A stretch of DNA of 64,000 nt from Colwellia sp. Arc7-D (GTDB lineage: Bacteria; Pseudomonadota; Gammaproteobacteria; Enterobacterales; Alteromonadaceae), in the NCBI RefSeq assembly GCF_003061515.1, contig NZ_CP028924.1, positions 4,241,443-4,305,442 on the forward strand, read 5' to 3'. The notes under the pieces were generated by a model that worked only from the letters and a program-made list of their open reading frames with translations, searched no databases and was not told the origin of the DNA. The position numbers and the translations under genes are program-made. This document shows positions 52,689-63,387 of the stretch, in pieces (the stretch's first letter is position 1; every line of letters starts with the position of its first letter).

Positions 52689-53000
52689 CAGAAACTCCGT
52701 ACGATTTTTTTCGTAATGCTTTCAGTTTTTTAAAGTTGATATTACATCCTTAAAAAGCCGTGCAAGTATACTTAATTACAGATTGAATGCAACATAATAG
52801 GGCATGCTTTGCCCACATATTCTGCTATTTAGTCCTGCTAAATGAATAAATTACTACTAAGGTATTATACAATATAGAAACTTCAGCTTTGAATAGCTTA
52901 ATTCCTAATACAACAGCCAATATATTGTCTTTTTTAAATTATTAATTTGTCATTACAGCTATTAATATATTATGAATCTTCCCAATTCATAATATATTTT
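52689..53000. other. atp operon promoter region / parB 3' flank
   Basis: No gene is seen. The stretch is AT-rich and should hold the atp promoter close to 52700-52800. I could not single out one convincing promoter, and no clear terminator for parB is visible, so parB transcripts may read into the atp operon. Confidence 0.4.
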
Positions 53001-53891
53001 CTAAAAAGAATTAAAACGAGAAACTATCCCATCAAGTTCAGATAAGTCACTGTATGAAATAACTAATTTACCTTTGCCTTTTTTATTATGATTTATCATA
53101 ACGGCTGAACCTAGTTTTTCTGATAAACTTTGTTCAAGCGCTTTAGTATTAGGATCTACAGGCTTTTCTTCTACTTCTTTAGCAGGTTGTTGCACTTTCT
53201 TAATTAATGCTTCAGTTTCACGAACGTTTAACTCTTTAGCTACAACAATACGTGCAGTGTTAGTTTGAATATCATTATCTAATGCTAACAGTGCTCGTGC
53301 GTGGCCCATTTCAATATCACCATGTTCGAGTAACGTTTTTACTTCACTGTTTAGATTGTTTAAACGTAATAAATTCGTAACCGCAGTTCTTGATTTTCCA
53401 ACAGCGTCTGCAACTTCTTGGTGCGTTAACTCAAATTCAATTAATAAACGCTCTAATGCAATCGCTTCTTCCATTGCATTTAAATCTTCTCGTTGAATAT
53501 TTTCAATAAGCGCTATTGCCACTGCTGCTTCATCAGGCACATGTTTAATCAAACAAGGTACAGTATCTAATTCTGCTAACTGTGCAGCTCGCCAGCGTCT
53601 TTCACCAGCAATAATCTCATAGCTATGTTCACTAACAGGGCGCACAACAATCGGCTGAATAATACCTTGTGCTTTAATTGAGTTAGCCAAATCGTCTAAT
53701 GCTTCTGCAGACATGTCTTTACGTGGCTGATACTTACCAGGATGCAATTGCTCTATGGGAAGATTTTGTAATTCTGCATTTTTATTTGCTGATTCTGTTT
53801 TTTCATTGGCATTTACAGATGAATCTTCAGATGGTTTAGTTAGTAATGCATCAAGACCGCGACCTAGACCTCTACGTTTTGTTTGACTCAT
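53001..53891 (-). CDS. parB: Chromosome-partitioning protein ParB
   Basis: This 296-residue CTP-dependent clamp binds parS near the origin. The N-terminus has KRRGLGRGLDALL, followed by the ParB/Srx domain with the CTP-contacting GERRWRAA and ENIQREDLNAMEEA, then an HTH (LTHQEVADAVGKSRTAVTN) and a C-terminal dimerisation domain. It lies 14 bases after parA. Confidence 0.97.
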   Translation of the reverse strand: MSQTKRRGLGRGLDALLTKPSEDSSVNANEKTESANKNAELQNLPIEQLHPGKYQPRKDMSAEALDDLANSIKAQGIIQPIVVRPVSEHSYEIIAGERRWRAAQLAELDTVPCLIKHVPDEAAVAIALIENIQREDLNAMEEAIALERLLIEFELTHQEVADAVGKSRTAVTNLLRLNNLNSEVKTLLEHGDIEMGHARALLALDNDIQTNTARIVVAKELNVRETEALIKKVQQPAKEVEEKPVDPNTKALEQSLSEKLGSAVMINHNKKGKGKLVISYSDLSELDGIVSRFNSF

Positions 53892-53905
53892 GATATTCCT
53901 TATTT

Positions 53906-54706
53906 CTACTCAGTAGTTGCTTGCGGTATAGGTTGTTTTTTTTGTTCAGCACGTCTTAAAATTTCACCTGCTAACGCCAGATAAGCTTTTGCACCAGTAG
54001 ATGACTTATCGTAATACATAACGGGCGCGCCAAAACTTGGAGCTTCTGCCAATCGAACATTACGTGGAATAACCGTACGATAGACTTTATCACCAAAGTG
54101 ACGCTTTAATTGTTCAGAAACATCGTTAGCTAATCGATTACGTGGGTCGTACATTGTACGTAATATACCTTCAATATGAAGCTTACCATTAACCACTGTT
54201 GTTAATTGTGAAATAGTATCCATTAATGCTGTTAGACCTTCTAAAGCATAATATTCACATTGCATTGGTACTAAAACAGAATCTGCTGCGGTCATTGCGT
54301 TAACCGTCAACATATTTAAAGAGGGTGGACAATCTATGATGATATAGTCGTAATCTTTTCTTACTTTTGATAACGCATTCTTTAAACGATGTTCTCTAGA
54401 ATACACTTCCATCAACTTTATTTCTGCAGCAGTTACATCACTGTTAGCAGCAATAAGATCATAAACACCTGCGGTGTTTCTACAAACGACTTCATCGAAT
54501 GGACGTTCCTCAATGAGTAATTCATAACAAGTCGCCGGTACTTCATATTTATCTATACCGCTACCCATAGTAGCGTTACCTTGTGGATCTAAATCAACCA
54601 GTAAAACTTTCCGTTTAGTTGCCGCTAGAGAAGCAGCAAGATTGACCGAGGTTGTCGTTTTACCAACACCACCTTTTTGATTTGCAACCGCGATTATTTT
54701 TCCCAC
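53906..54706 (-). CDS. parA: Chromosome-partitioning ATPase ParA (Soj)
   Basis: This 266-residue ATPase has the deviant Walker A KGGVGKTTTSVNLAA, the LLVDLDPQGNATMG switch I segment and Walker B IIIDCPPSLN. With ParB it separates sister origins. It lies between rsmG and parB, the standard order near oriC. 40 bases separate it from rsmG. Confidence 0.98.
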   Translation of the reverse strand: MGKIIAVANQKGGVGKTTTSVNLAASLAATKRKVLLVDLDPQGNATMGSGIDKYEVPATCYELLIEERPFDEVVCRNTAGVYDLIAANSDVTAAEIKLMEVYSREHRLKNALSKVRKDYDYIIIDCPPSLNMLTVNAMTAADSVLVPMQCEYYALEGLTALMDTISQLTTVVNGKLHIEGILRTMYDPRNRLANDVSEQLKRHFGDKVYRTVIPRNVRLAEAPSFGAPVMYYDKSSTGAKAYLALAGEILRRAEQKKQPIPQATTE

Positions 54707-54746
54707 AGGAACCTCAATTACTTTCTGATCAAAAGTTTATTATTAT

Positions 54747-55373
54747 TTATGATTTAACCAATTCAATCAAATGGCGTTCGCCTTCTAACTGAGGAACAAC
54801 AATAGTATAACTATTTTCAAGCTTTATATTACTAGGTAAAACGGATATTTCTTCATGAGGATAAATACCTTTCAATGCTAAAAATCGCCCATGATTATCA
54901 CCCACTAAATGTTCACACCAAGTTACCATATCTATTAAAGATGAAAATGCTCGGCTAAGTACACCATCAAAAGGTTGTTCTGGATGATATTCTTCAACTC
55001 TTGATTTAACCGGTGTTACATTCTGCAGTTTTAATTGAAAAACAACTTGTCTTAAAAAGGTAATTCTTTTCCCTAAACTATCTAATAATACGAATTTTCG
55101 ATCAGGATATAATATAGCGAGTGGAATTCCTGGTAAACCAGGACCTGTGCCTACATCTATGAAAGATTGACCTTTAAGCAGCGGCCCAACCATTAAGCTG
55201 TCCATAATATGTTTTATAATCATATCTTTTGGATCACGCACTGAGGTTAAGTTATAAGCCTTATTCCATTTATTTAATAATTCAACATATTGGATAAGTA
55301 AAGAAACTTGCTCTGTAGAAACCTCAAGTGAGGTTTCTTTAATTAGAGCAACGAGTTGTTCAGACAATGTCAT
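54747..55373 (-). CDS. rsmG: 16S rRNA (guanine527-N7)-methyltransferase
   Basis: This 208-residue enzyme transfers a methyl group from SAM to G527 of 16S rRNA; loss gives low-level streptomycin resistance in several species. The Rossmann SAM motif is [14 protein letters not shown], preceded by [15 protein letters not shown]. It follows mnmG by 30 bases, the usual gidA-gidB pair. Confidence 0.97.
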   Translation of the reverse strand: MTLSEQLVALIKETSLEVSTEQVSLLIQYVELLNKWNKAYNLTSVRDPKDMIIKHIMDSLMVGPLLKGQSFIDVGTGPGLPGIPLAILYPDRKFVLLDSLGKRITFLRQVVFQLKLQNVTPVKSRVEEYHPEQPFDGVLSRAFSSLIDMVTWCEHLVGDNHGRFLALKGIYPHEEISVLPSNIKLENSYTIVVPQLEGERHLIELVKS

Positions 55374-55403
55374 AAGGCGAAATCTTTCTTTTAAGCTGAC
55401 TAT

Positions 55404-57293
55404 TTAAGCACTTTTGCGTAATAAGCCATGTTTTTTAAGATAAACCAATAATAACGAAATTGCTGCTGGAGTAATACCAGAAATGCGTGAAGCTTTGCCA
55501 ATAGTTTCTGGACAAGCATCTGAAAGCTTTGCAACAACCTCATTTGATAAGCCCGATATTTGGGTAAAATCAAAATCTAGTGGGATCAAAGTATTCTCAT
55601 GGCGTTTCTTTTTTGCTATTTCGTCAAGCTGTCGATCAATATAACCCGCATACTTTATTTGAATTTCGATTTGCTCTGATGCTTGTTTATCTGCAATTGC
55701 CGGTCCTAAACCTTCAATTGAAACTAAATCTTCATATCTAACTTCAGGACGTCGTACAAGATCTTCTAAAGAATTTTCACGACTTAACGGTGTTTTCAGT
55801 AATTTATTTACTTGTTCTACAGCCGGGTGATCTTTTTGTAACCAAGTTGAACGTAAACGTTGACGCTCTAGTTCAACATTTTCCATTTTTTCATTAAATC
55901 GTTGCCAACGTAAATCATCCACTAGACCTAACGATCGTCCTTTTTCGGTTAAGCGAATGTCTGCATTGTCTTCGCGGAGTAATAAACGATATTCCGCACG
56001 AGAGGTAAACATACGATAAGGTTCTTTAGTACCTAAGGTCGCTAGGTCATCAATAAGAACGCCCATGTAAGCTTGATCTCTAGTTAATACCAGCTCTTCT
56101 TTACCTTGTACCCTTGCAGCAGCATTGGTGGCTGCTACTAATCCTTGGGCACCCGCTTCTTCATATCCTGTAGTACCATTAATTTGACCAGCAAAATATA
56201 GGTTTTCAACAAATTTACTTTCCAAAGTCTGTTTCAAATCACGTGGATCGAAGAAGTCATACTCGATAGCATAACCTGGTCGGGTTATGTGAGCATTTTC
56301 AAAACCTTTGATTGATCTAACAAGATCCATTTGTACGTCAAAAGGTAAGCTTGTTGATATACCATTAGGATAAATCTCGTGAGTGTTTAACCCTTCTGGT
56401 TCAACAAATATTTGATGGCTATCTTTTTCTGCAAAGCGATGTATTTTATCTTCAATTGATGGACAGTAGCGTGGACCTATACCTTCAATAACACCTGTGT
56501 ACATAGGTGATCTATCTAAACCAGATTTTATTATTTCATGGGTTTTAGCATTGGTATGCGTTATAAAACATGAAACTTGTTCAGGATGATCGTTACCCGA
56601 TCCCATATATGAAAATACAGGACGTGGATCATCACCTGGTTGCTCGGCCATTACTGAAAAATCTAATGATCTAGCGTCTAATCGTGGTGGTGTTCCAGTT
56701 TTTAAACGATCAATTCGAAATGGCATATCACGTAAGCGTGCTGCAAGGTTAACACTTGCTGGGTCACCAGCTCTGCCGCCTTGGTAATTGTTTAAGCCAA
56801 TGTGTATCTGTCCTGCAAGGAAAGTACCTACCGTTAGCACAACGCTTTTAGCTTTAAATTTCAAGCCCATTTGCGTTGATACACCTACGATCTTATTATT
56901 TTCTAAAATCAGATCATCACAAGGTTGTTGAAATATGGTTAAATTTTCTTGGTTTTCTAAATAATTACGAACAAAATTTCGGTATAAATTTCGATCCGCT
57001 TGGATGCGAGTTGCTCGAACAGCAGGGCCTTTGCTAGCATTTAAGGTTCTAAATTGGATCGCTGCGTGATCTGCTGCAGTGGCCATTAGTCCGCCAAGTG
57101 CATCAATTTCTTTAACGAGATGACCTTTACCAATGCCGCCAATCGCTGGGTTACAAGACATTTGGCCAAGCGTATCAATGTTGTGGGTTAACAATAATGT
57201 TTTACATCCCATGCGTGCAGCTGCAAGTGACGCTTCAGTTCCAGCATGACCTCCACCAACAACAATTACGTCATAAGACTCTTGATACCACAT
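55404..57293 (-). CDS. mnmG: tRNA uridine-34 5-carboxymethylaminomethyl modification enzyme MnmG
   Basis: This 629-residue FAD protein works with MnmE to modify the wobble uridine of several tRNAs. The N-terminal dinucleotide motif is [11 protein letters not shown]. The family signatures [13 protein letters not shown] and [15 protein letters not shown] segment ([12 protein letters not shown]) are present. A helical C-terminal domain interacts with MnmE. Length equals E. coli GidA (629). It lies next to oriC, as in enterics and Vibrio. Confidence 0.98.
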   Translation of the reverse strand: MWYQESYDVIVVGGGHAGTEASLAAARMGCKTLLLTHNIDTLGQMSCNPAIGGIGKGHLVKEIDALGGLMATAADHAAIQFRTLNASKGPAVRATRIQADRNLYRNFVRNYLENQENLTIFQQPCDDLILENNKIVGVSTQMGLKFKAKSVVLTVGTFLAGQIHIGLNNYQGGRAGDPASVNLAARLRDMPFRIDRLKTGTPPRLDARSLDFSVMAEQPGDDPRPVFSYMGSGNDHPEQVSCFITHTNAKTHEIIKSGLDRSPMYTGVIEGIGPRYCPSIEDKIHRFAEKDSHQIFVEPEGLNTHEIYPNGISTSLPFDVQMDLVRSIKGFENAHITRPGYAIEYDFFDPRDLKQTLESKFVENLYFAGQINGTTGYEEAGAQGLVAATNAAARVQGKEELVLTRDQAYMGVLIDDLATLGTKEPYRMFTSRAEYRLLLREDNADIRLTEKGRSLGLVDDLRWQRFNEKMENVELERQRLRSTWLQKDHPAVEQVNKLLKTPLSRENSLEDLVRRPEVRYEDLVSIEGLGPAIADKQASEQIEIQIKYAGYIDRQLDEIAKKKRHENTLIPLDFDFTQISGLSNEVVAKLSDACPETIGKASRISGITPAAISLLLVYLKKHGLLRKSA

Positions 57294-57360
57294 AAATTAA
57301 TGACCTTAGATTATTCTATTTAAAAATTAAGAGCGATATTTTAGCGCTTTTTTCGCCTAA

Positions 57361-57655
57361 GGGGAATGATCTAATTTACGAAAAGATCTAAGCTTGATCG
57401 TTAAATAATATATAAAGATCTATTTAAAGATCTTATTATTATTACTTATTAGGATCCTTGTTTTCTGTTGATAAGTGCTTTTTATTGATTAAAAACAGTT
57501 AACTAACTACCACTAATAGTTGTGATCAAACCTTGATCAACTCATTTATAAGCTATGATCAAAACAGCTAGTTATCCACAGGGTGATTAATCTTAAATTC
57601 TATACACTGAATAATAATAGAAAATTAATAGCTTTTACCCAGACTTATACACAAT
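57361..57655. other. oriC: Chromosomal replication origin oriC
   Basis: The mnmG-mioC gap contains nine GATC sites between 57368 and 57560, far above chance. An AT-rich unwinding-element-like block lies at 57417-57456: GATCTATTTAAAGATC, then AT-rich sequence ending ACTTATTAGGATCC, very close to the left 13-mer region of E. coli oriC. DnaA boxes are TTATCCACA at 57572-57580 (perfect), TGTTGATAA at 57466-57474 and TTATACACA at 57645-57653 (one mismatch each). Dam methylation and SeqA control are implied. Box order matches E. coli R1, R4 and R2-type boxes only loosely. Confidence 0.9.
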
Positions 57656-57702
57656 ACGGTTATTTACAGTAACTTATTGTTAGTAAGTTATGTGTAAGTC
57701 GA

Positions 57703-58146
57703 TTATAAATGATCTTGGTTTTCAGATAACCAAGCTTGTGATCGCTCTTCTGGATCAATATCTTCATTCATATCTAAAGTAATTAATGGTAATAATTCTA
57801 TACAACCTTTTGATAATAATAACTTATTTATATTTTTACCTGCATAACAAAAAGTATCATAGTTTGAATCACCAATAGCGATCGTGAGCAATTTAACTGA
57901 GGATAGATCTAGATCGGTATTTTCAATATCTGTAGCGAATGCTTGTATATTGTCTGGGTAATCACCAGCGCCATGAGTTGAAGTACAAATTAACCAAGTT
58001 TGATTTTTGTTTGATATTTGAGCTAAATCAGGTTGAAAATGCAATTCAACTTGATGGCCGTAACCAATTAATACTTCTTCACAAGCTTCAGCAACATATT
58101 CAGATCCGCCTAACATGCTACCAACAATGATTTGAAACGAGCTCAT
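57703..58146 (-). CDS. mioC: Flavodoxin-like protein MioC
   Basis: This 147-residue FMN-binding flavodoxin domain has the SMLGGSEYVAEACEE phosphate loop and STHGAGDYPDN and IAIGDSNYDTFC loops around the flavin. E. coli MioC supports biotin synthase. As in E. coli it is transcribed through oriC toward mnmG, so its promoter may influence initiation. Confidence 0.93.
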   Translation of the reverse strand: MSSFQIIVGSMLGGSEYVAEACEEVLIGYGHQVELHFQPDLAQISNKNQTWLICTSTHGAGDYPDNIQAFATDIENTDLDLSSVKLLTIAIGDSNYDTFCYAGKNINKLLLSKGCIELLPLITLDMNEDIDPEERSQAWLSENQDHL

Positions 58147-58297
58147 TTATTACCTCTATTAAGTTATTTAGTCTGGTTTATTTAAACCAATTAGTCTGTT
58201 TTAAGCACTACATTCACACAATATTACAATTTGAAAAACATAGAAACATCATGTTAGCTATTATATAGGTAATATAAAAATCAATACTGAAGACACT

Positions 58298-58843
58298 ATG
58301 AATACAATTACTTTTAATTTTATTATATCAATGCTTTTATTATCTGTTGTTACTTTTAGTAATGCTTCTTATGCAAGTAATACCCTTGATATAAGTAGCT
58401 ATAATAAAGAGCTTAAACAGGCTATTAGATTATATAAAGACAATGATTTTGAACAAGCATTACCTCAACTAGAACTTTTCGCAAAGAGAGGCGATAAAAT
58501 GTCTCAATATATGGTTGGTACCATGTACCTTAATGCACAAGGTACTCAGCAAGACTTATTAAAAAGTTATGCTTGGCTAACTGTTGCTAACGAACAAAAG
58601 AGTGAGGTATGGGAAAGACCATTAATAATGTTACAAGAAAAGTTACCGAAAGATTATCTAGTTAAATTAGTAGCAGAAGGCAATGAATATTTAGCGCTTT
58701 ATGGTGCTAAGAGTCAGCGTTTAAAATGCAAAAATGTAAAAGAATTAGGATCTAAAAAGCCAACTTATCGTTGTAAAAAAATGGAAGTTAAGAATGGTTA
58801 CTACTTTGTTGATGATCAGCAAAGTATTACATCAATAGATTAA
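58298..58843 (+). CDS. Secreted protein with a Sel1-like repeat
   Basis: This 181-residue protein has a signal peptide (1-26, SYAS). The mature part has helical repeats of the Sel1/TPR kind: ALPQLELFAKRGDKMSQYMV and GTMYLNAQGTQQDLLKSYAW match the Sel1 consensus. The C-terminus carries two cysteines (KCKNVK, YRCKKM) that could pair in the periplasm. One of the few plus-strand genes here; it faces the gene at 58906 across a shared terminator. Function unknown. Confidence 0.75.
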   Translation: MNTITFNFIISMLLLSVVTFSNASYASNTLDISSYNKELKQAIRLYKDNDFEQALPQLELFAKRGDKMSQYMVGTMYLNAQGTQQDLLKSYAWLTVANEQKSEVWERPLIMLQEKLPKDYLVKLVAEGNEYLALYGAKSQRLKCKNVKELGSKKPTYRCKKMEVKNGYYFVDDQQSITSID

Positions 58844-58866
58844 TACGTAGACTAAGTTTGATTTTA

Positions 58867-58900
58867 GAACATGCAGCCATTAATACTGGTTGCATGTTCT
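58867..58900. terminator. Bidirectional terminator between convergent genes
   Basis: GAACATGCAGCCA (58867-58879) and TGGTTGCATGTTC (58887-58899) form a 13-base stem with one G-T wobble and a seven-base loop, lying between the stop codons of two convergent genes. Confidence 0.8.
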
Positions 58901-58905
58901 TATAT

Positions 58906-59421
58906 TTATAGAATTCTGCGTACTCTGATTCTACGTTTTGTACCTATTTTTTTAAGCTGAAAACTATTCATAACGCCTCTTGTTATAATAATAGAATCGC
59001 CATCTGAGAATTTTGCTCGTTTATCTCCACCTTTTTGTAACCAAATTTGACCATTTTCTAATTCAATTTCCCAATCTTTGTGCAAATTTTTACTTGCGAC
59101 TTTAATGGTTGATTTAAATTCGTCAAATTCACGCTCTTTCTCTGAATACCTATGGGCCTTACCAAAAGATGAAACTAATTCTTTTTCTCCTTCTGCTTTA
59201 GTATTGATAGTTGATACTTCTAACTTACTCGTGCTATCAATTTTATTTTCTGAATTTAAAGTTGAATTTTTTGCAACGTAACTATCAAAACATTGTAATC
59301 TTTGTTGATTATTTTTCATTTCAGAACATTGAACGATTTCAACGCTTAAATTTTCTGCACTAGCCATATTGCTAATAAATACAACATAGGACGCTATCAG
59401 TAATTTGGGTAAGTTTTTCAT
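58906..59421 (-). CDS. Secreted small protein of unknown function
   Basis: ATG 59421 has AGGA at the right distance and begins a signal peptide (MKNLPKLLIASYVVF..., cleavage near ASAEN), so I prefer it to the upstream frame start at 59466; 171 residues. Two cysteines flank KNNQQRLQ early in the mature part (VQCSEM, LQCFDSY), a pattern seen in periplasmic proteins of type VI or phage-lysis-like contexts, but no family is certain. The C-terminus is basic (RRIRVRRIL) after WEIELENGQIWLQKG, resembling a small beta domain. It lies downstream of mnmE in the same direction but across a 110-base gap. Confidence 0.7.
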   Translation of the reverse strand: MKNLPKLLIASYVVFISNMASAENLSVEIVQCSEMKNNQQRLQCFDSYVAKNSTLNSENKIDSTSKLEVSTINTKAEGEKELVSSFGKAHRYSEKEREFDEFKSTIKVASKNLHKDWEIELENGQIWLQKGGDKRAKFSDGDSIIITRGVMNSFQLKKIGTKRRIRVRRIL

Positions 59422-59531
59422 TTTTTTCCTAGTTAAAAGCCTTTTAAATACCGCCAGTTTAATCACTAATATGGCTTTATTTAAATAGAGTGATCATTAA
59501 TTTTTATGAATTTAACACATTATTGATTTTA

Positions 59532-60917
59532 TTACTTTCCAATACAGAATGATGAGAATATCTGACTTAATAAATCATCGTTTGTGAATTCACCGGTAAT
59601 TTTATTCAGTTCTTCTTGGCAAAACCGTAGTTCTTCTGCCAGTATTTCGCCCGCAACATAAGATTCTAATTGTTCTAGTCCTATTTCTAAATGTTGGTGT
59701 GCTTGTTCAAGTGCAACCAAATGACGTCGTCTTGCCATAAATCCACCCTCAGTGCTACCTTGGTAACCCATGATGTGTTTAAGGTGCTCTGTCAGCGCTG
59801 TAACCCCTTCACCCGTCTTTGCTGATAGTGTTATGGTAGGTGTAGTGTTCGCTTCACTGTAGCCAGTTTTTGCTTGGCTTATGTCAGCTTTGTTTCTAAT
59901 AATAGTTAATCCGATATTTGCTGGTAGCTTTTCAAAAAATTCAGGCCAAACAGCTTTAGGATCATCCTTTTCATCTTGTGCTGAATCTATCATTAACAAT
60001 ACGCGATCTGCTTGTTTTATTTCTTGCCATGCTCGCTCAATTCCAATTTGTTCTACTTTATCAGCGCTCTCTCTAAGACCTGCTGTATCAATAATATGTA
60101 AGGGCATACCATCAATATGAATTTGTTCTGTCAATACGTCGCGAGTGGTGCCTTCGATATCGGTGACTATTGCACTCTCTTTACCACTTAGTGCATTAAG
60201 TAGGCTTGATTTACCAGCGTTTGGTCGACCAGCAATAACTACGCGCATTCCTTCCCTAATTATGCTGCCTTGCTGAGCTTTACTTTTTACTTCAGCTACT
60301 TGTGTAATGATCGCTTTTAAATCGTTCACAACTTTTTCATCGGCAAGAAAATCAATTTCTTCTTCTGGAAAGTCGATGGCAGCTTCAACGTACATGCGTA
60401 AATGGATCGTATCGTTAACCATTTTATGAACCAGTTTTGAAAAGTCACCTTGAAGTGAATGTAATGCGCATCTAGCAGCTTGTTCAGAGCTTGAGTTAAT
60501 TAAATCGGCTATTGCTTCAGCTTGTGTTAAGTCAAGTTTGTCATTGAGAAATGCTTGTTCACTAAACTCGCCAGGACCAGCCATACGTACTTTTGGTAAT
60601 GCTAATATCTCTTTTAATAACATATCTAAGATAATAGGTCCGCCATGGCCTTGTAACTCTAAAATATCTTCACCTGTGAAAGAGTTAGGGCCTTTAAAGT
60701 AGATTGCAATCCCTTGGTCTAGCGCTTCGCCTTTGCGATCTTTAAAGGTGAGATATTCAGCTTTTCTTAATTCAGGTACTTTACCTAGAATAGCTAGAGC
60801 GACATTTTTAACTTCAGGTCCAGAAACTCTGATTATGCCAACACCACCTCTGCCAGGTGCGGTGGCTTGCGCAGCTATTGTTTCTTTTTGGCTTGATGAA
60901 AAAGCAAGGTCTGACAT
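59532..60917 (-). CDS. mnmE: tRNA modification GTPase MnmE
   Basis: This 461-residue partner of MnmG has an N-terminal formyl-THF-binding domain ([20 protein letters not shown], 20 residues), a helical middle, and a G domain with [30 protein letters not shown] and NKAD. The C-terminal CIGK carries the cysteine needed for activity. The length is standard (454 in E. coli). Confidence 0.98.
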   Translation of the reverse strand: MSDLAFSSSQKETIAAQATAPGRGGVGIIRVSGPEVKNVALAILGKVPELRKAEYLTFKDRKGEALDQGIAIYFKGPNSFTGEDILELQGHGGPIILDMLLKEILALPKVRMAGPGEFSEQAFLNDKLDLTQAEAIADLINSSSEQAARCALHSLQGDFSKLVHKMVNDTIHLRMYVEAAIDFPEEEIDFLADEKVVNDLKAIITQVAEVKSKAQQGSIIREGMRVVIAGRPNAGKSSLLNALSGKESAIVTDIEGTTRDVLTEQIHIDGMPLHIIDTAGLRESADKVEQIGIERAWQEIKQADRVLLMIDSAQDEKDDPKAVWPEFFEKLPANIGLTIIRNKADISQAKTGYSEANTTPTITLSAKTGEGVTALTEHLKHIMGYQGSTEGGFMARRRHLVALEQAHQHLEIGLEQLESYVAGEILAEELRFCQEELNKITGEFTNDDLLSQIFSSFCIGK

Positions 60918-61076
60918 AGGTATGTTCTCTGTTATCGATGAATACTCTTAATTGGCGACATTATAAACCGTTAACAACGCGCTTGAAATGCGTACAGTGG
61001 TTTTGTTTTTTATTTTTCACTTAAGTTTATGTATTAAGCTATGTTAACTCTTATTAGCACCAGATATTTTAGGCAT

Positions 61077-61107
61077 AAAAAAAGGCAGCTTAAGCCACCT
61101 TTTTAGG
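61077..61107 (-). terminator. yidC terminator
   Basis: AAAAAGG and CCTTTTT flank a GCTTAAGC core, forming a stem with two small internal mismatches, 15 bases past the yidC stop. Confidence 0.6.
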
Positions 61108-61121
61108 AGATAAAAATAATG

Positions 61122-62768
61122 TTATTTCGCTTTGATCTTTTCTTTTTCTTTTTTCTTTTCGATGCCCGAGAATATTATTTTCATTTGAACAATTGAAATA
61201 ATATTACTGACTAACCAGTAAAGTACTAGGCCTGACGGGAACCAGAAAAAGAATACAGTAAACATCACTGGCATATACTGCATTATTTTTTGTTGCATTG
61301 GATCTTGCACAGTCATTGGTTGCATTTTTTGCATAATGAACATACTAACGCCCATTAATACTGGCAATATGTAAAACGGGTCTTGTGCTGATAAATCTTG
61401 GATCCAAAGCATGAATGGTGCATGACGTAATTCAACACTTTCCAAAAATACCCAATACAATGCTAAGAAAATTGGCATTTGGACAATTAATGGTAAACAA
61501 CCGCCAGCTGGATTTACTTTCTCTTTACGGTAAAGTTCCATCATAGCTTGTGACATTTTTTGTTTATCGTCACCAAAGCGTTCTTTTAGCTGTGTCATTT
61601 TAGGCTGCAAAGCACGCATTTTTGCCATTGAGGTATATTGCGCTTTCGTTAACGGGTACATACCGCCTTTAACGATCAGGGTAATGATAATTATTGCTAC
61701 ACCCCAGTTGGTCACAATAGATTGTATTTTAATCAGTAACCAAAATAGCGGTTGGCTGATCATAAACAAAAAACCGTAATCAATGGTTAAGTCTAAGTTT
61801 TCTTCGATTTTTTCTAATACGTCTTGGTCTTTTGGACCAACATAGAAAGTAGCTGAAGTTGTAGCTGTACTATTTGGCTCAATTGTTATTGCCGGAGCTT
61901 TAAAACCAATGACAGCATCTTTGTTACTTGAATATCTTGTATATAATTGATTATCAGCTGTTTTCTCAGGAACCCAAGAAGAAACAAAGTAGTGCTGCAA
62001 CATAGCAACCCAGCCACCTTGAGTTGATACATTTAAGTCGGCTTCTTCAATATCAGAAAAGTCGTATTTTTCGTATACGTCTTCAGTTGTCGAGTAAGCA
62101 GTACCTTTGTAAGTCGGTATTAAGCCACTACCCGTGTCAATTAACGTAGTTTGTTTTAGTTGAGCATACATTTGAACACTTGCAGCATTTGAAGTGTTGT
62201 TTGCAATAATATATTCAACATTAATAGCATAGCTATCATTGTTCAGTGTAAAACGTTTAGTTACCGATAGCCCTGCGTTATCAACATAGTTTAAATCAAT
62301 TACCAAAGGTTCATTGGCATTGGCTTGATATGTGGTTGCAGAAGTTTGATAAATAGGACGTCCTGGAATAACACGGTCTAAACCTTGAGCGCCTGTTAAC
62401 CCACTTTGTGCAACATAACGATCTTTGTCGTTGCGCAAAATAGTAAAGGGTATGCCATTACCTTGTTCTGTATCGAACTTAAGTAATTTAGCTTCAACAA
62501 TATCGCCACCATTGGTATCAATTTTAAGTGCTAAAACATCATTGGTTACTGAAATTACTGTTGCATTAACAACTTTAGTTTCATTACTTACTGACGTTGC
62601 TGTCGCTGATGATTCAGGAACAAAATCGCCATTAGTATTACTTGGCATTGTTTGTTGAGATACTGCTGGTTGCTCAATAATTGGAGCATTGTCCGTTTGC
62701 CATTGGGTAAATAGCAAATAGGTAACAACCATAAGCGCAATAAAAAGAAAACTGCGTTGGGATTCCAT
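61122..62768 (-). CDS. yidC: Membrane protein insertase YidC
   Basis: This 548-residue inner-membrane insertase has an N-terminal anchor helix, a large periplasmic beta domain (about 60-330), then a core of five helices. The core carries YPLTKAQYTSMAKMRALQPK, the cytoplasmic MMELYRKEKVNPAGGCLP hairpin and the FWFPSGLVLYWLVSN end. It inserts proteins such as the F0 c subunit alone or with SecYEG. The C-terminus is lysine-rich (KKKEKEKIK). It starts six bases after yidD. Confidence 0.98.
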   Translation of the reverse strand: MESQRSFLFIALMVVTYLLFTQWQTDNAPIIEQPAVSQQTMPSNTNGDFVPESSATATSVSNETKVVNATVISVTNDVLALKIDTNGGDIVEAKLLKFDTEQGNGIPFTILRNDKDRYVAQSGLTGAQGLDRVIPGRPIYQTSATTYQANANEPLVIDLNYVDNAGLSVTKRFTLNNDSYAINVEYIIANNTSNAASVQMYAQLKQTTLIDTGSGLIPTYKGTAYSTTEDVYEKYDFSDIEEADLNVSTQGGWVAMLQHYFVSSWVPEKTADNQLYTRYSSNKDAVIGFKAPAITIEPNSTATTSATFYVGPKDQDVLEKIEENLDLTIDYGFLFMISQPLFWLLIKIQSIVTNWGVAIIIITLIVKGGMYPLTKAQYTSMAKMRALQPKMTQLKERFGDDKQKMSQAMMELYRKEKVNPAGGCLPLIVQMPIFLALYWVFLESVELRHAPFMLWIQDLSAQDPFYILPVLMGVSMFIMQKMQPMTVQDPMQQKIMQYMPVMFTVFFFWFPSGLVLYWLVSNIISIVQMKIIFSGIEKKKEKEKIKAK

Positions 62769-62774
62769 AATGTC

Positions 62775-63023
62775 TTATTTCTCTTTTTTTGATAGTGGCA
62801 CGGGATCATGTCCTCCCGCATTGAGTGGATGGCATTTTAGTATACGTTTGCCTGCTAACCAACAACCTTTTATCACACCAAAGCGATTAATTGCTTCTAT
62901 AGCGTAAAAAGAGCATGTTGGATCAAATCTACAATGGGGTCCGAGCAATGGGCTAAGCCAGCTCTGGTAAGCTTTTACTAGGGTAATAGCTATTTTTTGT
63001 GGCGTTGAATTACTTTGCGCCAT
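62775..63023 (-). CDS. yidD: Membrane protein insertion efficiency factor YidD
   Basis: This 82-residue amphipathic protein has the family motifs [26 protein letters not shown] and [11 protein letters not shown]. It helps YidC-dependent insertion. Its start lies inside rnpA (34-base overlap), the common arrangement of this operon. Confidence 0.96.
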   Translation of the reverse strand: MAQSNSTPQKIAITLVKAYQSWLSPLLGPHCRFDPTCSFYAIEAINRFGVIKGCWLAGKRILKCHPLNAGGHDPVPLSKKEK

Positions 63024-63346
63024 ATTTTTTCCAATTGCTGATTAATTTCTTTGTTTTCTAACTTGTCAGTGCCAGATTTCACCATAACGACTATATCTAT
63101 ATGGGGGAGGTTATGTTGATTTAAACGGAAGCTCTCGCGAATTTGTCGTTTAATACGATTTCGTTGTACAGCTAATTTAACCCGTTTTTTAGCAATGGCT
63201 AAACCGAGACGGTTATTATTATCAGAATTTGGAGTAACAAGAATAGTAATATGGCTAGAGCCAAAACGAAGAGGTTTGGAAAAAACAGATTGAAATTGAC
63301 CGGGAGTCAACAGGCGTGACTCCCGATTAAATTCATAAGTAACCAT
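62990..63346 (-). CDS. rnpA: Ribonuclease P protein component
   Basis: This 118-residue basic protein assists RNase P RNA in maturing the 5' ends of tRNAs. The RNR motif is [13 protein letters not shown], preceded by [15 protein letters not shown], and [11 protein letters not shown] near the start. It follows rpmH by 41 bases. Confidence 0.97.
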   Translation of the reverse strand: MVTYEFNRESRLLTPGQFQSVFSKPLRFGSSHITILVTPNSDNNNRLGLAIAKKRVKLAVQRNRIKRQIRESFRLNQHNLPHIDIVVMVKSGTDKLENKEINQQLEKIWRKVIQRHKK

Positions 63347-63387
63347 AGCGGCTACTATTCCTTTAACTTAAATATCAAGTTAAAAGA

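Noticed and set aside
59440..59500. ATCACT/AGTGAT inverted repeat after mnmE
   Set aside because: Short stem with a long AT-rich loop and no T-run; too weak to call a terminator.
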